This document shows, in pieces, positions 1-7,504 of a stretch of 64,000 nt of DNA. The translations under genes and the position numbers were made by a program. The notes beneath the pieces were generated by a model that was not told the DNA's origin, made no database searches, and was given only the letters and a program-made list of their open reading frames with translations. This stretch comes from JAYSYM01 sp964543475 (GTDB taxonomy: Bacteria > Bdellovibrionota > Bdellovibrionia > Bdellovibrionales > JAMPXM01). The first letter of the stretch is position 1. Every line of letters begins with the position of its first letter. Where the stretch lies: positions 62,001-126,000 of the forward strand of contig CAZIYJ010000003.1 of NCBI GenBank assembly GCA_964543475.1. Reading direction: 5' to 3'.

Positions 1-165
1 AGCTGCTTGTCTTTCGGCCCTTTCCAGATGTGCTGGGTACTTGATCGAAAAATGAGTGGCCCATTCTAAGACTGTGACAGAAGCGTTCAATTCCTTTAGT
101 GCCTCCAAATACAGATCGTTTATCTTCGGCTCATTCGCTAACTTTAAAGCAGAATCTCTTTTCAA
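1..165 (-). CDS. Hypothetical protein, 3' end beyond the left edge
   Basis: An open frame runs off the left edge on the minus strand. I place the start at a TTG (163-165) because AGAAGG sits 5 nt upstream; there is no ATG, and an in-frame TAA lies further upstream. The visible 55 residues are charged and look helical (beginning MKRDSALKLANEP), with no signal peptide or motif I recognise. It is divergent from the ribbon-helix-helix gene on the right. Function unknown. It may belong to the same AT-rich accessory block, but only the N-terminus can be read. Confidence 0.45.
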   Translation of the reverse strand, partial: MKRDSALKLANEPKINDLYLEALKELNASVTVLEWATHFSIKYPAHLERAERQAA

Positions 166-484
166 TTGAACCTTCTGGAAAGTAATTCGTTGGTGATAGT
201 TGTCTATCGGCAGTTACCTAAAAACTGTTTATGTAACAGCGTGAAGTGGGCGGCTCACATTGTTACACTATTGCCTAATAAAATTAGCTACGGCTCAAAT
301 GCGAGAAGCTCTTTTGAGGCGAGTGACTTTTCCGCCGACACAAGTTTTCAATTGTTTAGCCGCCTGAGAGTTACGAATCGCTAAGCTAATTTTCCAGAAG
401 TGCTTAAAATAAGTGCACTCGCTATTGCTCGATTGATTCAGTATTACAGTGTGTTACACCGTCACACTTCAGATCGGAGACAAA
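166..484. other. Intergenic region with inverted repeats between divergent genes
   Basis: No convincing gene here; a 72-codon plus-strand frame has no ribosome-binding site or recognisable product. Two inverted repeats are visible. TGTAACA and TGTTACA arms lie about 22 nt apart (near 232-268). AGTGTG/CACACT arms with a 9-nt spacer lie at 448-468, ending just before the ribosome-binding site of the ribbon-helix-helix gene. The second is a plausible operator for that protein; this is inference from position only. Confidence 0.3.
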
Positions 485-697
485 GTGGCGCCCTCACAAA
501 CAAGAACGATCCGTTTCACGGATAATGACATGCAAGACATCGAACGATTCTTACAACAAAATCAAATCTTTGATTTCTCTACGCTGGCTCGTGTTGCAAT
601 TCGTCGCTTTATCGAGAATCCATCGTTAGAAATCCGCGGAGTCTTAGCTAGCAAACGAGAACGCCCGAATCAGAGGAATGGAGAACGTAGCTTATGA
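485..697 (+). CDS. Small ribbon-helix-helix-like DNA-binding protein
   Basis: I chose the GTG at 485 because GGAG lies 5 nt upstream; a longer ATG frame from 449 lacks a good site and would run through an inverted repeat. The 70-residue product has a short strand (TRTIRFTDNDM, residues 5-15), then two helices around residues 15-45 and a basic tail. That order is typical of ribbon-helix-helix (Arc/MetJ/CopG) repressors and antitoxins. Its stop overlaps the start of the radical SAM gene by 4 nt, so the two are probably co-translated. It likely regulates this operon by binding the inverted repeat at 448-468 (inference). No toxin of a known family is adjacent. Confidence 0.65.
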   Translation: MAPSQTRTIRFTDNDMQDIERFLQQNQIFDFSTLARVAIRRFIENPSLEIRGVLASKRERPNQRNGERSL

Positions 698-2073
698 ACG
701 ACAATTTGCAAATTCCTGGTGTCTCAGCCCTCGATTCAAAAGTGATCAGCCTTGATCTTTTTAGGGAGTCCAAGCAGATAGAGCCAATTCTAGAAACTCC
801 GCAATCTGATGATATGGAGAGAAAGTGGCGAAAGTTGAATGGGTTGTCTAAGTATAAATCCGATTTTAGTTTCGAAGGCTACAGGAGCCTGGAAATCCGG
901 AGCCAAACGACTAAGATTCGTGGCGGAATTACCTTCGGTTCACCTTTCCGATTAGCAAATAGCCATTCAACCTGCCAACAGTGTCTGTACTCGTTCGAAG
1001 TGGATACTTACGGACGCGGCTGTATTCATGAGTGTGCGTACTGTTACGCTAAAGCCCAATTAACAGTTCATGGCTACTGGAACAATCCCATTCCCGTGCC
1101 AGCCGATATTTCCGATATTCGAGAAATTTTCTATAATGTTTTTGAAACTGATAAAAAGTCAAAGTGGCGAAATATCCTGAGTCAGAGAATTCCTTTGCGA
1201 ATTGGTTCGATGTCAGACTCGTTCATGAAGATCGATCCGAAGTATAAGGTCACTTTAGAGTTTCTGAAAATTCTAAAACACTATGACTATCCCTTCGTAG
1301 TTTTTACCAGATCAGATCTGGTTGCCAACGATACTTACCTGAAAGAACTAAACCCTAAGCTCTGCTCTGTTCAATTCAGCATTTCGTCAGTCAATGATCG
1401 ATTGAATAAACTCATTGAGCCTGGAGCTTCGTCTTCGGTTAAACGCCTCGAAGCGATTCAGAAATTAAACAACGCTGGAATACACACAACAGTTAGAATC
1501 AATCCGCTTTTTCCAATTTATCCCGACGGATATTTCACCGATCCAAACTTTAATTGGGAAGGTGACGTTCCAAAATTTGAATTTTCTTCGTTTGATATGA
1601 TTGATACGTTTGCGCATTACGACGTTAAGTCGGTGCTAGTTGGCTTTGGTCGATTCTCTCGATTTGCTTTGAATAACATCACGGAAATAACAGGAGTAAA
1701 CCTAAGGCCGTTCTACCGATTGTCCGATGCTGAAAAGAGCACCAGAGACTTTCACTTTTCTGATAAAGAGGTACGCTACTATTACGAAGAATTTAAGAGA
1801 CGGGCTCAATCTAAAGCTATGGAATTTGGTACCTGTTACATAGGCAACGGTGAAAGTCAGTTCTGGCGTGACCAAACTCTATGGGATAACAAAAAAGATT
1901 GTTGTAATATTCAAGGCAAGGTTGAGGCCTTCAAAAAAAGTTCTCGTGACATACCGTTTGAAGAGCGACTGAAGCATTCGAGCCACAAAGACATTATCTT
2001 TTCCGATAGACTCCACGACAAACTAGATGGAGGACCAACGACGGTCGTTTCGACTCCACAGCTGGAGCTTTAG
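694..2073 (+). CDS. Radical SAM protein, spore-photoproduct-lyase-like (SplB/COG1533 type)
   Basis: The 459-residue protein carries the radical SAM cysteine motif CIHECAYCY (Cys110, Cys114, Cys117), which binds the [4Fe-4S] cluster that cleaves S-adenosylmethionine. Two more cysteines precede it (CQQC, 94-97), and a CC pair lies near residue 405. The segment RIGSMSDSFMKID and the following strands fit the TIM-barrel core of the SplB-like branch. Members of that branch include spore photoproduct lyase and many enzymes with unknown substrates. This organism would not be expected to make endospores, so thymine-dimer repair of spores is unlikely. The gene overlaps the ribbon-helix-helix gene (4 nt) and the ASCH gene (1 nt), so all three form one transcription unit. 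Substrate unknown; a nucleic-acid modification role is inference from the neighbours. Confidence 0.88.
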   Translation: MNDNLQIPGVSALDSKVISLDLFRESKQIEPILETPQSDDMERKWRKLNGLSKYKSDFSFEGYRSLEIRSQTTKIRGGITFGSPFRLANSHSTCQQCLYSFEVDTYGRGCIHECAYCYAKAQLTVHGYWNNPIPVPADISDIREIFYNVFETDKKSKWRNILSQRIPLRIGSMSDSFMKIDPKYKVTLEFLKILKHYDYPFVVFTRSDLVANDTYLKELNPKLCSVQFSISSVNDRLNKLIEPGASSSVKRLEAIQKLNNAGIHTTVRINPLFPIYPDGYFTDPNFNWEGDVPKFEFSSFDMIDTFAHYDVKSVLVGFGRFSRFALNNITEITGVNLRPFYRLSDAEKSTRDFHFSDKEVRYYYEEFKRRAQSKAMEFGTCYIGNGESQFWRDQTLWDNKKDCCNIQGKVEAFKKSSRDIPFEERLKHSSHKDIIFSDRLHDKLDGGPTTVVSTPQLEL

Positions 2074-2456
2074 TGAAAGTCCATGGAATCGCAATTCAAC
2101 AGCCGTACGCTCAGCTGATCGTGGACGGCGAAAAAGTTATCGAAACCAGGAGTTATCCGGCTCCTGGCTGGATAATTGGCAAACCAATTGCCTTGATCGA
2201 GACCCCAGGGAAAAGCAGGTTGTTTAAATCGAGAGTGATCGCTTTGGTTGAAATTGGACCATCGTGGAGATATCTATCGAAAGTCTCTTTCGATTCGGAT
2301 TTCAGTCAGCACAAGGTCTCGCCCGAAAGTCCTTTTTCATTTGATAATTCGAAACAGAAGTGGGCCTGGCCAATAAACAAGGTCACTTTATTAACCAAAC
2401 CGAAAGTCTTGCGGAAGCGATGTGGAATCGTTTACACCAAGAACATTTCGATTTAA
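2073..2456 (+). CDS. ASCH-domain protein
   Basis: The 127-residue protein begins with GTG inside the stop codon of the radical SAM gene. Residues 5-35 (GIAIQQPYAQLIVDGEKVIE and the following TRSYP) match the ASCH fold opening, a PUA-like beta barrel thought to bind RNA or modified nucleotides; the Lys-Glu-Thr-Arg run is the usual conserved patch. The rest continues the barrel (IALIETPGK, VIALVEIG). The last 60 nt form the first of three tandem repeats extending toward the restriction-modification gene, so the C-terminus may have been reshaped. ASCH proteins occur in translation regulators, toxins and defence loci; the actual role here is unknown. Confidence 0.82.
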   Translation: MKVHGIAIQQPYAQLIVDGEKVIETRSYPAPGWIIGKPIALIETPGKSRLFKSRVIALVEIGPSWRYLSKVSFDSDFSQHKVSPESPFSFDNSKQKWAWPINKVTLLTKPKVLRKRCGIVYTKNISI

Positions 2457-2622
2457 CTAAACAAATTAATTTTATTAGCTAAGCCGAAAGTCTGCTGAAG
2501 CGGTTTCGAATCTTTTTGAACCAAGGACATTTCGCTTTAACTAAATAAAATAATTTTAGCTAAACCAGAGGTCTTGCGCAGACGATACCGATTCGTTTGC
2601 GCCAAGAATATTTCGACTTAAC
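2397..2622 (+). repeat. Three diverged tandem repeats of about 82 nt
   Basis: Copies begin at 2397, 2481 and 2562 (periods 84 and 81). Each starts AAACCGAAAGTCTTGCG or a variant, contains a CCAAGAACATTTCG-type block, and ends with TTTAACTAAA; the AT-rich end is shared by the first two. Copy 1 is the coding 3' end of the ASCH gene including its stop. Copies 2 and 3 are non-coding decayed versions filling the gap to the restriction-modification gene. They look like old tandem duplications of the gene end, not transcription factor sites. Confidence 0.75.
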
Positions 2623-2701
2623 AAGTCCTAAGCCATATCTATTTTCCTCCCCTGCAGCCCGAAGAGAAGTAGTCAGAATTTATTTACTACGGGAGATATC
2701 T

Positions 2702-5284
2702 GTGAGCACCAAGCGAAGAGCGCAAGAAGAGAATGTAAAAATCAAGCAAGTACTGCCACTCATGAAGGCGCTGGGATACACGAATGACGACGAATATGAT
2801 TTCGAACATAACGTCAATAATCGTAGAGCCGACATCGGAGTTCTCATCGACGAGAACCTAACGACAATTGTGGAAGTTAAAGATGCAGCTGAAGACTTGG
2901 ATAACCACATCAATCAAGCAATTGACTACGGCAGCGCTAAACAACTCGAGTTCGTAGCACTAACAAATGGAAAAGAGTTTCGTGTTTATGCAACCTTTGC
3001 TAAGGGGGTTGTTAACGCAAAAGATCGCGCAGTCATCAGTGTAAAAGTCGATGACCCAACAAAGCCTCCGCCTGCACTTTTAAAAGCATTCAGTCGAGAC
3101 GAAATTTTGGACCTCAAAGTTTTGCGGTCGCTGAAAGAGAAGCTTCGTCCTCGAGTGACAGAAGAAGATCTTATCTATGTGCTGACTAAAAGTACGGATG
3201 AACTGTATGACCTGTTAGTGGCGCAATTCGCTACACGATATAAAAACGATCGTAACTTCAAGAACAAGCTCAATAGCTGGGCTCTTACGGTAAAGCTAGA
3301 CATCCAAGATAAAGCATTAATCTCAAAGCTTTGTAAAGAAGGGGCATACAGTCTAATCAATAGAGTACTTTTCTATCGAATTAGCGAAGACCGGTCAGAC
3401 GCAAAGCCTCTTATTACGGAAAACACGCTGCGTGAATGGCGAGCTGTAGTCGAAAAGCCCTCAAAAAAACTCCGTGAACTTTTTAAGAATGCATCCAAAG
3501 AGTATGAAACATTTTACAACTCACCACTATTTAACTCAATAACATTCGAGGATGTTGATTGGGAGGAAACTGTGGTGATGAAAGTACTCTCCCGTTTTGC
3601 TAACGTCGATTTCTCAGTAGTAAATGACGACATGCTTGGAAAGGCTTACGAACGTCATATTCCGAATGACGAAAGAAAGCGTCTTGGTCAGTTTTATACT
3701 CCTGATTTTGTTGTAGACTATCTTCTCGATCTAATGGACTTTAAGAAATCTTCTAAACTGCTTGATCCATCTTGCGGTTCGGGAGCCTTCCTTCACCAAG
3801 CTGTTCGTCGATTCAAGGACGATACCAGCGTAAACAGCGCCGACATTATTGAAAACAATATTTATGGAATCGACATCAATCCATTTGCGTGTCAGTTGAC
3901 GACAATGAACCTTTTGCTTTCAACGCTAGACTCTAAGAAGAAGCCGAAAAAGATTAATATTCTTACTGCGGACTCGTTGCTCGACAAGAAAATTGCGGGA
4001 GCAGAATTGTTCGACAATGGCGAGTTTGGGCCGGAATCAAAGCGCAACGTCAAGGCACTATCAACTTATCTAGAGCATAGTGGGCAGTTTGACATTATTG
4101 TCGGTAACCCTCCCTATAGATGCTTTGGGCTTCGCTCAAATAAGGCGCTCAAAAACGTATATCAAGATTATGTTCGGAGAAGATGGTCTGGATCGGCAGA
4201 ATACAAAATTAGCTATTATCCTCTATTTATCGAGAGATCAATTGACCTTTTAAAGCCAGGAGGGCGTCTCGCATTCATTTTACCAGATTCGTTTTTGGTG
4301 GGAATGTATTTTTCAAAAGTTAGGCGCAAAATTCTAGACACCTGCAAGATTGTCGAGATCGTTTTATGTCAAAAGAATTTCTGGGAGGATGCTGAGGTGG
4401 GATTTCCAACTATGATTGTCCTAGAGCGCGAAGAAGTAGATTTGAAGAGACGAAATCATAAGGTTCAAGTGAAATTTGCGGCCTCTGAAAACAACATCAA
4501 GAGTAGAAAGTTTGTATCTGCAAAATATGTGCAGGATACCTTTGAACATTTGGATCGAAATCGATTTGAGCTCTACTTCACAGATACATCTAAGGACTTT
4601 ATAACAAAGATTCGAAGTAAAACTCAACTAACGATGAAATCCGTTGTTACTGGTCACACCGGAATCAGAGCAAAAGGTGGTATTGGAAAAGAAAATCTAA
4701 TTTCCGACAAGCAGATAAATTCAAAGTATGTAAAGTCGCTTCATTCAGGATCTGAGGTTCTGCCGTATAAAGTAGAGTACAATGGTGGCTGGACAATGCT
4801 GGATAAAAAACTGCTTTGCTCTGGCGGTTGGGACCCAGAAGTTGTTGAGCAAAGAAAGATCTTTGTTCGTCAAACTGGGGACTCGTTGATTTCCGCCATC
4901 GACGGCAAACGTTATTATCACTTAAATAACGTACACAGTTTCTCGCCTAACAATCCCGATGTTCCGTTAGAATGGGTCTCCTTGATGCTCAATAGCCAAG
5001 TGATGAATCGCTTCTATCATATTATATCGATGGAAGTTGGTCGTGCTATGGCACAAATTGATATCGATACGGTACATCTACTTCCTTACATCGAACCCAC
5101 TGACGAGCAACTTGCTGAAGCACTCGAGCTGTATTCTGCTTTGAGCAAAGCGAAACCTGATTCAAAAGAGTTTAAAGTGCTAAGGGCGGAAGCTAATGAG
5201 CTAATCGCAAGTGCTTTCGGATTAAGTGCCAAGCTGCGAAATTATGCCGAAAAATCAGTTGAAGAAAAGAAGTTAGCTGCTTAA
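2702..5284 (+). CDS. Type IIG restriction-modification enzyme (nuclease, N6-adenine methylase and specificity in one chain)
   Basis: I place the start at GTG 2702, with GGGAG 6 nt upstream; the longer frame from 2597 would translate the third tandem repeat. The 860-residue product begins with a type I HsdR_N-like nuclease domain (residues 1-180) carrying D44 and E58-V-K60, a PD-(D/E)XK signature. The adenine methylase follows: LGQFYTP near 329, the SAM-binding motif DPSCGSGAF near 354 and the catalytic NPPY near 468. The C-terminal third (about 620-820) fits a TaqI-like target recognition domain. One polypeptide would both methylate and cut a specific sequence, so it protects against phage. 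It follows the ASCH gene in the same orientation. No separate specificity subunit is present. The reading frame is intact. Confidence 0.92.
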   Translation: MSTKRRAQEENVKIKQVLPLMKALGYTNDDEYDFEHNVNNRRADIGVLIDENLTTIVEVKDAAEDLDNHINQAIDYGSAKQLEFVALTNGKEFRVYATFAKGVVNAKDRAVISVKVDDPTKPPPALLKAFSRDEILDLKVLRSLKEKLRPRVTEEDLIYVLTKSTDELYDLLVAQFATRYKNDRNFKNKLNSWALTVKLDIQDKALISKLCKEGAYSLINRVLFYRISEDRSDAKPLITENTLREWRAVVEKPSKKLRELFKNASKEYETFYNSPLFNSITFEDVDWEETVVMKVLSRFANVDFSVVNDDMLGKAYERHIPNDERKRLGQFYTPDFVVDYLLDLMDFKKSSKLLDPSCGSGAFLHQAVRRFKDDTSVNSADIIENNIYGIDINPFACQLTTMNLLLSTLDSKKKPKKINILTADSLLDKKIAGAELFDNGEFGPESKRNVKALSTYLEHSGQFDIIVGNPPYRCFGLRSNKALKNVYQDYVRRRWSGSAEYKISYYPLFIERSIDLLKPGGRLAFILPDSFLVGMYFSKVRRKILDTCKIVEIVLCQKNFWEDAEVGFPTMIVLEREEVDLKRRNHKVQVKFAASENNIKSRKFVSAKYVQDTFEHLDRNRFELYFTDTSKDFITKIRSKTQLTMKSVVTGHTGIRAKGGIGKENLISDKQINSKYVKSLHSGSEVLPYKVEYNGGWTMLDKKLLCSGGWDPEVVEQRKIFVRQTGDSLISAIDGKRYYHLNNVHSFSPNNPDVPLEWVSLMLNSQVMNRFYHIISMEVGRAMAQIDIDTVHLLPYIEPTDEQLAEALELYSALSKAKPDSKEFKVLRAEANELIASAFGLSAKLRNYAEKSVEEKKLAA

Positions 5285-5326
5285 GAGTTCGAAGAACACT
5301 TTTGTACCAACTTCTATAAACGAAAA

Positions 5327-5346
5327 CGGGGCTCCTTCGAGTCCCG
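5327..5346. terminator. Hairpin downstream of the restriction-modification gene
   Basis: An 8-bp stem (CGGGGCTC/GAGTCCCG, one G-T pair) with a CTTC loop follows the stop by about 42 nt. The plus-strand side has only a weak T-rich tail; the minus-strand side is followed by TTTT. It could end transcription from either convergent gene. Confidence 0.4.
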
Positions 5347-5452
5347 TCCTACTATTAGACTAATATTTTGTAAAAAATTTACTTTTGCTCCAAAGCGCGG
5401 TTCTCAAGATACCTCTCATGACACCCATCTTGAATCGCGCCCGCAACAGCAG

Positions 5453-6115
5453 CTACCGACAAGTAAAGCCCAAAATCTTCCCGACATAACTCGCTCCGCC
5501 CGCATTATCGATGATGATGCCGTTCACGTAGCTGCCGTTTGGGTTTGCGCCAGAACCGCACGAGTAATTGAACGGTCCGATGTTTGAGGTGGTGCCCCAG
5601 TAAGAGCCCGCCGGGCTGTAGGCACCTAAAGCTTGAGTGTCGATGTCGCTGCATCTAAAGCGCACGCGGCCGGTGCGTTGCTCGCCGGAGTACATTCCAA
5701 ATCTGCCATCGACTTCGAAGGCAGTCTCGTTTGCGGAGCAAGTGCCGGTGAATGCTGTTCCGCCGGTGCCGCCGTAGTATGGGCCGTCGCGCACAACGGT
5801 GCCAATCTCTCCGTCAGAAAGAGTTGCACAGCGTACGCCGAGGCGATCGACAATTGCTCCCGAGCGACCATAAAGACCAACTGCGACCTCGTCATCATTG
5901 CAAGAAAGCACAGTTGCGTTCGGATACGAGTTACAACTAATTCCGTCGGTTGTTAGGTAGCCGTCGTCGCAACTCCACGGGCAACTTGCGCTAGAAGCCG
6001 TCGGACTTGTGTAGCGCGCGTGCGATGGCATGTTGGTGCAACTAGTTCGCGAATTCTCGGCTGCAGGAGAGTAGTAGCCAAGACCAACTGGTGTGCAAGA
6101 GTGAGTTCCTTGCAA
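5453..6115 (-). pseudogene. 3' remnant of a cysteine-rich secreted protein (GCC2/GCC3 ephrin-receptor-like module)
   Basis: The 220-codon frame can only start at TTG 6115, has an in-frame stop just upstream, and lacks a signal peptide, so the 5' end of the gene seems lost. Residues 7-55 (CTPVGLGYYSPA, CTNMP, CPWSCDDGY) match the cysteine-rich GCC2/GCC3-type module seen in bacterial surface proteins. The remainder has repeated GLYGRSG..VDRLGVRC-like strands, suggesting a beta-prism or lectin-like domain ending GFTCR. A second piece of the same module lies at 6601-6645 beyond the antitoxin gene, which supports disruption. It could instead be a short functional gene with a poor start, but I think decay is more likely. 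Confidence 0.6.
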
Positions 6116-6186
6116 TTTTGAGCATTATAATGCACAATCGTAGAACTGGGTAAATTTAGAAGTTCTGATTCTGGGAGGAAATAAAA

Positions 6187-6567
6187 ATGGCCAGCAAAAA
6201 GATATCTCCAAAGCGAAAAGGATACTCAGCAGGCTCACTTCCTCAGCCGGTGAAGCTTAAGCCAGGTGTTAAGTTAATCCCTCATGACCCGGGAAAGAAT
6301 CTTCGTAACACAGATCGTGTCTTAGAATCTTTGTTTGAGTGTCTGGTGACTGATGATTTCGAAGCTTTTAAAGAAATTGTTGTTGGACACTTAGAGGCAA
6401 AAAACATTTCTAGCGAATTACAGCATTTCGGTATTTCGCGCAGATCATTCTACAATGCGATGAGTGACAACGGTAATCCGACTTGGGATTTAATCACGAA
6501 GATATTCAAGATGATCTCTGCGCAGCGCTCGCAACAAAAGACACCGACGCGTAAAAGAGCGTCTTAG
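6187..6567 (+). CDS. HigA/XRE-like antitoxin or regulator, orphan
   Basis: The 126-residue protein follows a strong GGGAGG site. Its C-terminal half reads LQHFGISRRSFYNAMSDNGN then a helix ending near residue 110. This is the helix-turn-helix of 'addiction module antidote' proteins, in which a SRxSxYxAxSxxGNP pattern is characteristic. The first 35 residues are basic and probably disordered. No RelE/HigB-like toxin lies beside it. It sits between two fragments of a broken cysteine-rich gene and ends in a hairpin terminator, as expected for a small inserted cassette. Function as a DNA-binding antitoxin is inferred from the family. Confidence 0.6.
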   Translation: MASKKISPKRKGYSAGSLPQPVKLKPGVKLIPHDPGKNLRNTDRVLESLFECLVTDDFEAFKEIVVGHLEAKNISSELQHFGISRRSFYNAMSDNGNPTWDLITKIFKMISAQRSQQKTPTRKRAS

Positions 6568-6572
6568 AAACT

Positions 6573-6596
6573 AACGGAGCCACTAAGGGCTCCGTT
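6573..6596. terminator. Perfect 9-bp hairpin after the antitoxin gene
   Basis: AACGGAGCC and GGCTCCGTT flank a 6-nt loop starting 5 nt after the stop. There is no clear T-run, so termination strength is uncertain. The stem resembles the fusA terminator at 7453-7477. Confidence 0.5.
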
Positions 6597-6600
6597 CAAA

Positions 6601-6645
6601 TGCAACTCCATGGGCAACTTGCGCTTGAAGCAGTCGGGCTTGTTT
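6601..6645 (-). pseudogene. Second fragment of the cysteine-rich module gene
   Basis: Read on the minus strand this segment encodes TSPTASSASCPWSC, identical to residues 36-49 of the remnant at 5453-6115, then hits a stop. The DNA matches 5970-6010 at about 37 of 41 positions, so this is a diverged copy of the module, not a recent duplicate. It supports a larger multi-module gene that has been broken up. Confidence 0.5.
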
Positions 6646-6750
6646 GAGCAAACAGATCTAAGGTTTCAGTTCCGAATCTCGGTTTAAGATTCTCTTAAAG
6701 AACCTTTAAGTGTTTTGAGTTGATAGCGTTATTTGCATGGGGGATTCTCA

Positions 6751-6770
6751 TGTATAAACGCGTATATACA
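6751..6770. promoter_or_regulatory. 20-bp near-perfect palindrome, likely operator of the toxin-antitoxin pair
   Basis: TGTATAAACGCGTATATACA pairs with its own reverse complement at 18 of 20 positions, centred on ACGCGT, and lies 41 nt before the DUF4160 start. Its size and place fit binding by the ribbon-helix-helix-type partner, with autoregulation. A weak TTGATA (6719) / GATTCT promoter pair lies just upstream. Function is inferred. Confidence 0.5.
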
Positions 6771-6811
6771 AATTTCTTAAATGTATTCATATTCTGTGTT
6801 AGGATAACGTC

Positions 6812-7054
6812 ATGCCGTTAATCTCCTACTTTGGTGGATTAACGGTCAGGTTCTTTTCGAGCGACTGCCGTGAGCCAATCCATGTGCATGTATTCAGTCA
6901 GAGCGCTGAGTGTAAGGTGTGGATTGATGGGTGGCGTATAAGCTACTCGAAGAATTTTAATGAGCGAGACTTGAACGATGTAATTCGAGTCTTGAAGCAA
7001 ATGGAAGGCCTCATCAGAAAGAGATGGTATGAGCACTGCAAAAACGCGAGATAA
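6812..7054 (+). CDS. DUF4160 protein, probable toxin component
   Basis: The 80-residue protein opens MPLISYFGGLTVRFFSSDCR and continues EPIHVHVF, the DUF4160 signature (start P-x-I, an aromatic-rich strand, then the H-x-H segment), and ends with the helix RDLNDVIRVLKQMEGLIRKRW. DUF4160 genes usually sit beside DUF2442 or another antitoxin-like gene and are regarded as candidate toxins; the biochemical activity is not established. Here the next gene overlaps it by 26 nt and looks like a BrnA-type antitoxin, so the pair would be co-translated. The upstream palindrome suggests shared autoregulation. Confidence 0.78.
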   Translation: MPLISYFGGLTVRFFSSDCREPIHVHVFSQSAECKVWIDGWRISYSKNFNERDLNDVIRVLKQMEGLIRKRWYEHCKNAR

Positions 7055-7385
7055 AATTCGCAGATCCATCGAAATGGCGCTCGCGGCAACTCCGCGCGAC
7101 ATCAAGGTGCATATTTCTCTGCGGCTGGATTCTGATTTGTACATGGAGCTGCATCGCAGAGCCGACGAGGGCGAAGCAAATGGGAAATATCAAACTTTGC
7201 TAAATGATCTTTTGCGGTCAGCATTGTTCGATCCCCAAGAATCCGACGCGATTGCACTTAACAACACTCCGACAATTTCGCCGAGTGAACTTTTTAAGTT
7301 TATAAAGAGTAAAGTTCCGAGCAAGCAGTCGGGATCAAAAAAACGAACAGAGCGGGCGAGTAAGACCTCGAAGAAGCATCGGTAA
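7029..7385 (+). CDS. BrnA-like antitoxin with ribbon-helix-helix domain
   Basis: The 118-residue protein starts inside the DUF4160 gene. Residues 25-66 read KVHISLRLDSDLYMELHRRA then GKYQTLLNDLLRSALF. This closely follows the BrnA/COG3514 pattern 'ISLRLD..V...(K/R)..G.GYQT.(I/L)N..LR', in which a dimer binds DNA and neutralises its toxin. An insert relative to short BrnA proteins is visible (EGEAN). The C-terminus is basic and low-complexity (KKRTERASKTSKKHR) and may contact DNA or toxin. The partner is DUF4160 instead of BrnT, an unusual pairing. It probably represses the operon through the palindrome at 6751-6770. Confidence 0.65.
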   Translation: MSTAKTRDKIRRSIEMALAATPRDIKVHISLRLDSDLYMELHRRADEGEANGKYQTLLNDLLRSALFDPQESDAIALNNTPTISPSELFKFIKSKVPSKQSGSKKRTERASKTSKKHR

Positions 7386-7386
7386 T

Positions 7387-7432
7387 CGCGGAAATCTGGA
7401 GTTTTTCCGCGCCGGCGCGGAAATAATCTAGA
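7387..7432. repeat. CGCGGAAA palindromic repeat, copy 1
   Basis: A perfect 20-bp palindrome (7404-7423, TTTCCGCGCC and its complement) is followed by TAATCTAGA and preceded by another CGCGGAAAT half-site at 7387. The 29 nt 7404-7432 match 44384-44412 with two differences, so this is a dispersed element and not just a terminator. It lies between the end of the toxin-antitoxin pair and fusA. Confidence 0.6.
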
Positions 7433-7452
7433 TTTTCGGGAAGTAGAAATAA

Positions 7453-7477
7453 AAACGGAGTCACTAGGACTCCGTTT
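7453..7477 (-). terminator. Rho-independent terminator of fusA
   Basis: A 10-bp stem (AAACGGAGTC/GACTCCGTTT) with a 5-nt loop lies 28 nt beyond the fusA stop. On the minus strand it is followed by TTTTTATTT, giving the U-rich tail. Confidence 0.75.
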
Positions 7478-7504
7478 AGCAAAACTAAATTATAAATCCG
7501 AGCA

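Noticed and set aside
166..384. 72-codon plus-strand frame near the left edge
   Set aside because: It starts at TTG without a ribosome-binding site, resembles no family, and lies in a divergent promoter region.
2597..2701. Upstream extension of the restriction enzyme from TTG 2597
   Set aside because: It translates a decayed repeat and lacks a ribosome-binding site; GTG 2702 has a strong one.
5626..5956. Several frames on both strands over the cysteine-rich remnant
   Set aside because: They are shadows caused by biased composition; only the 5453-6115 frame carries family motifs.
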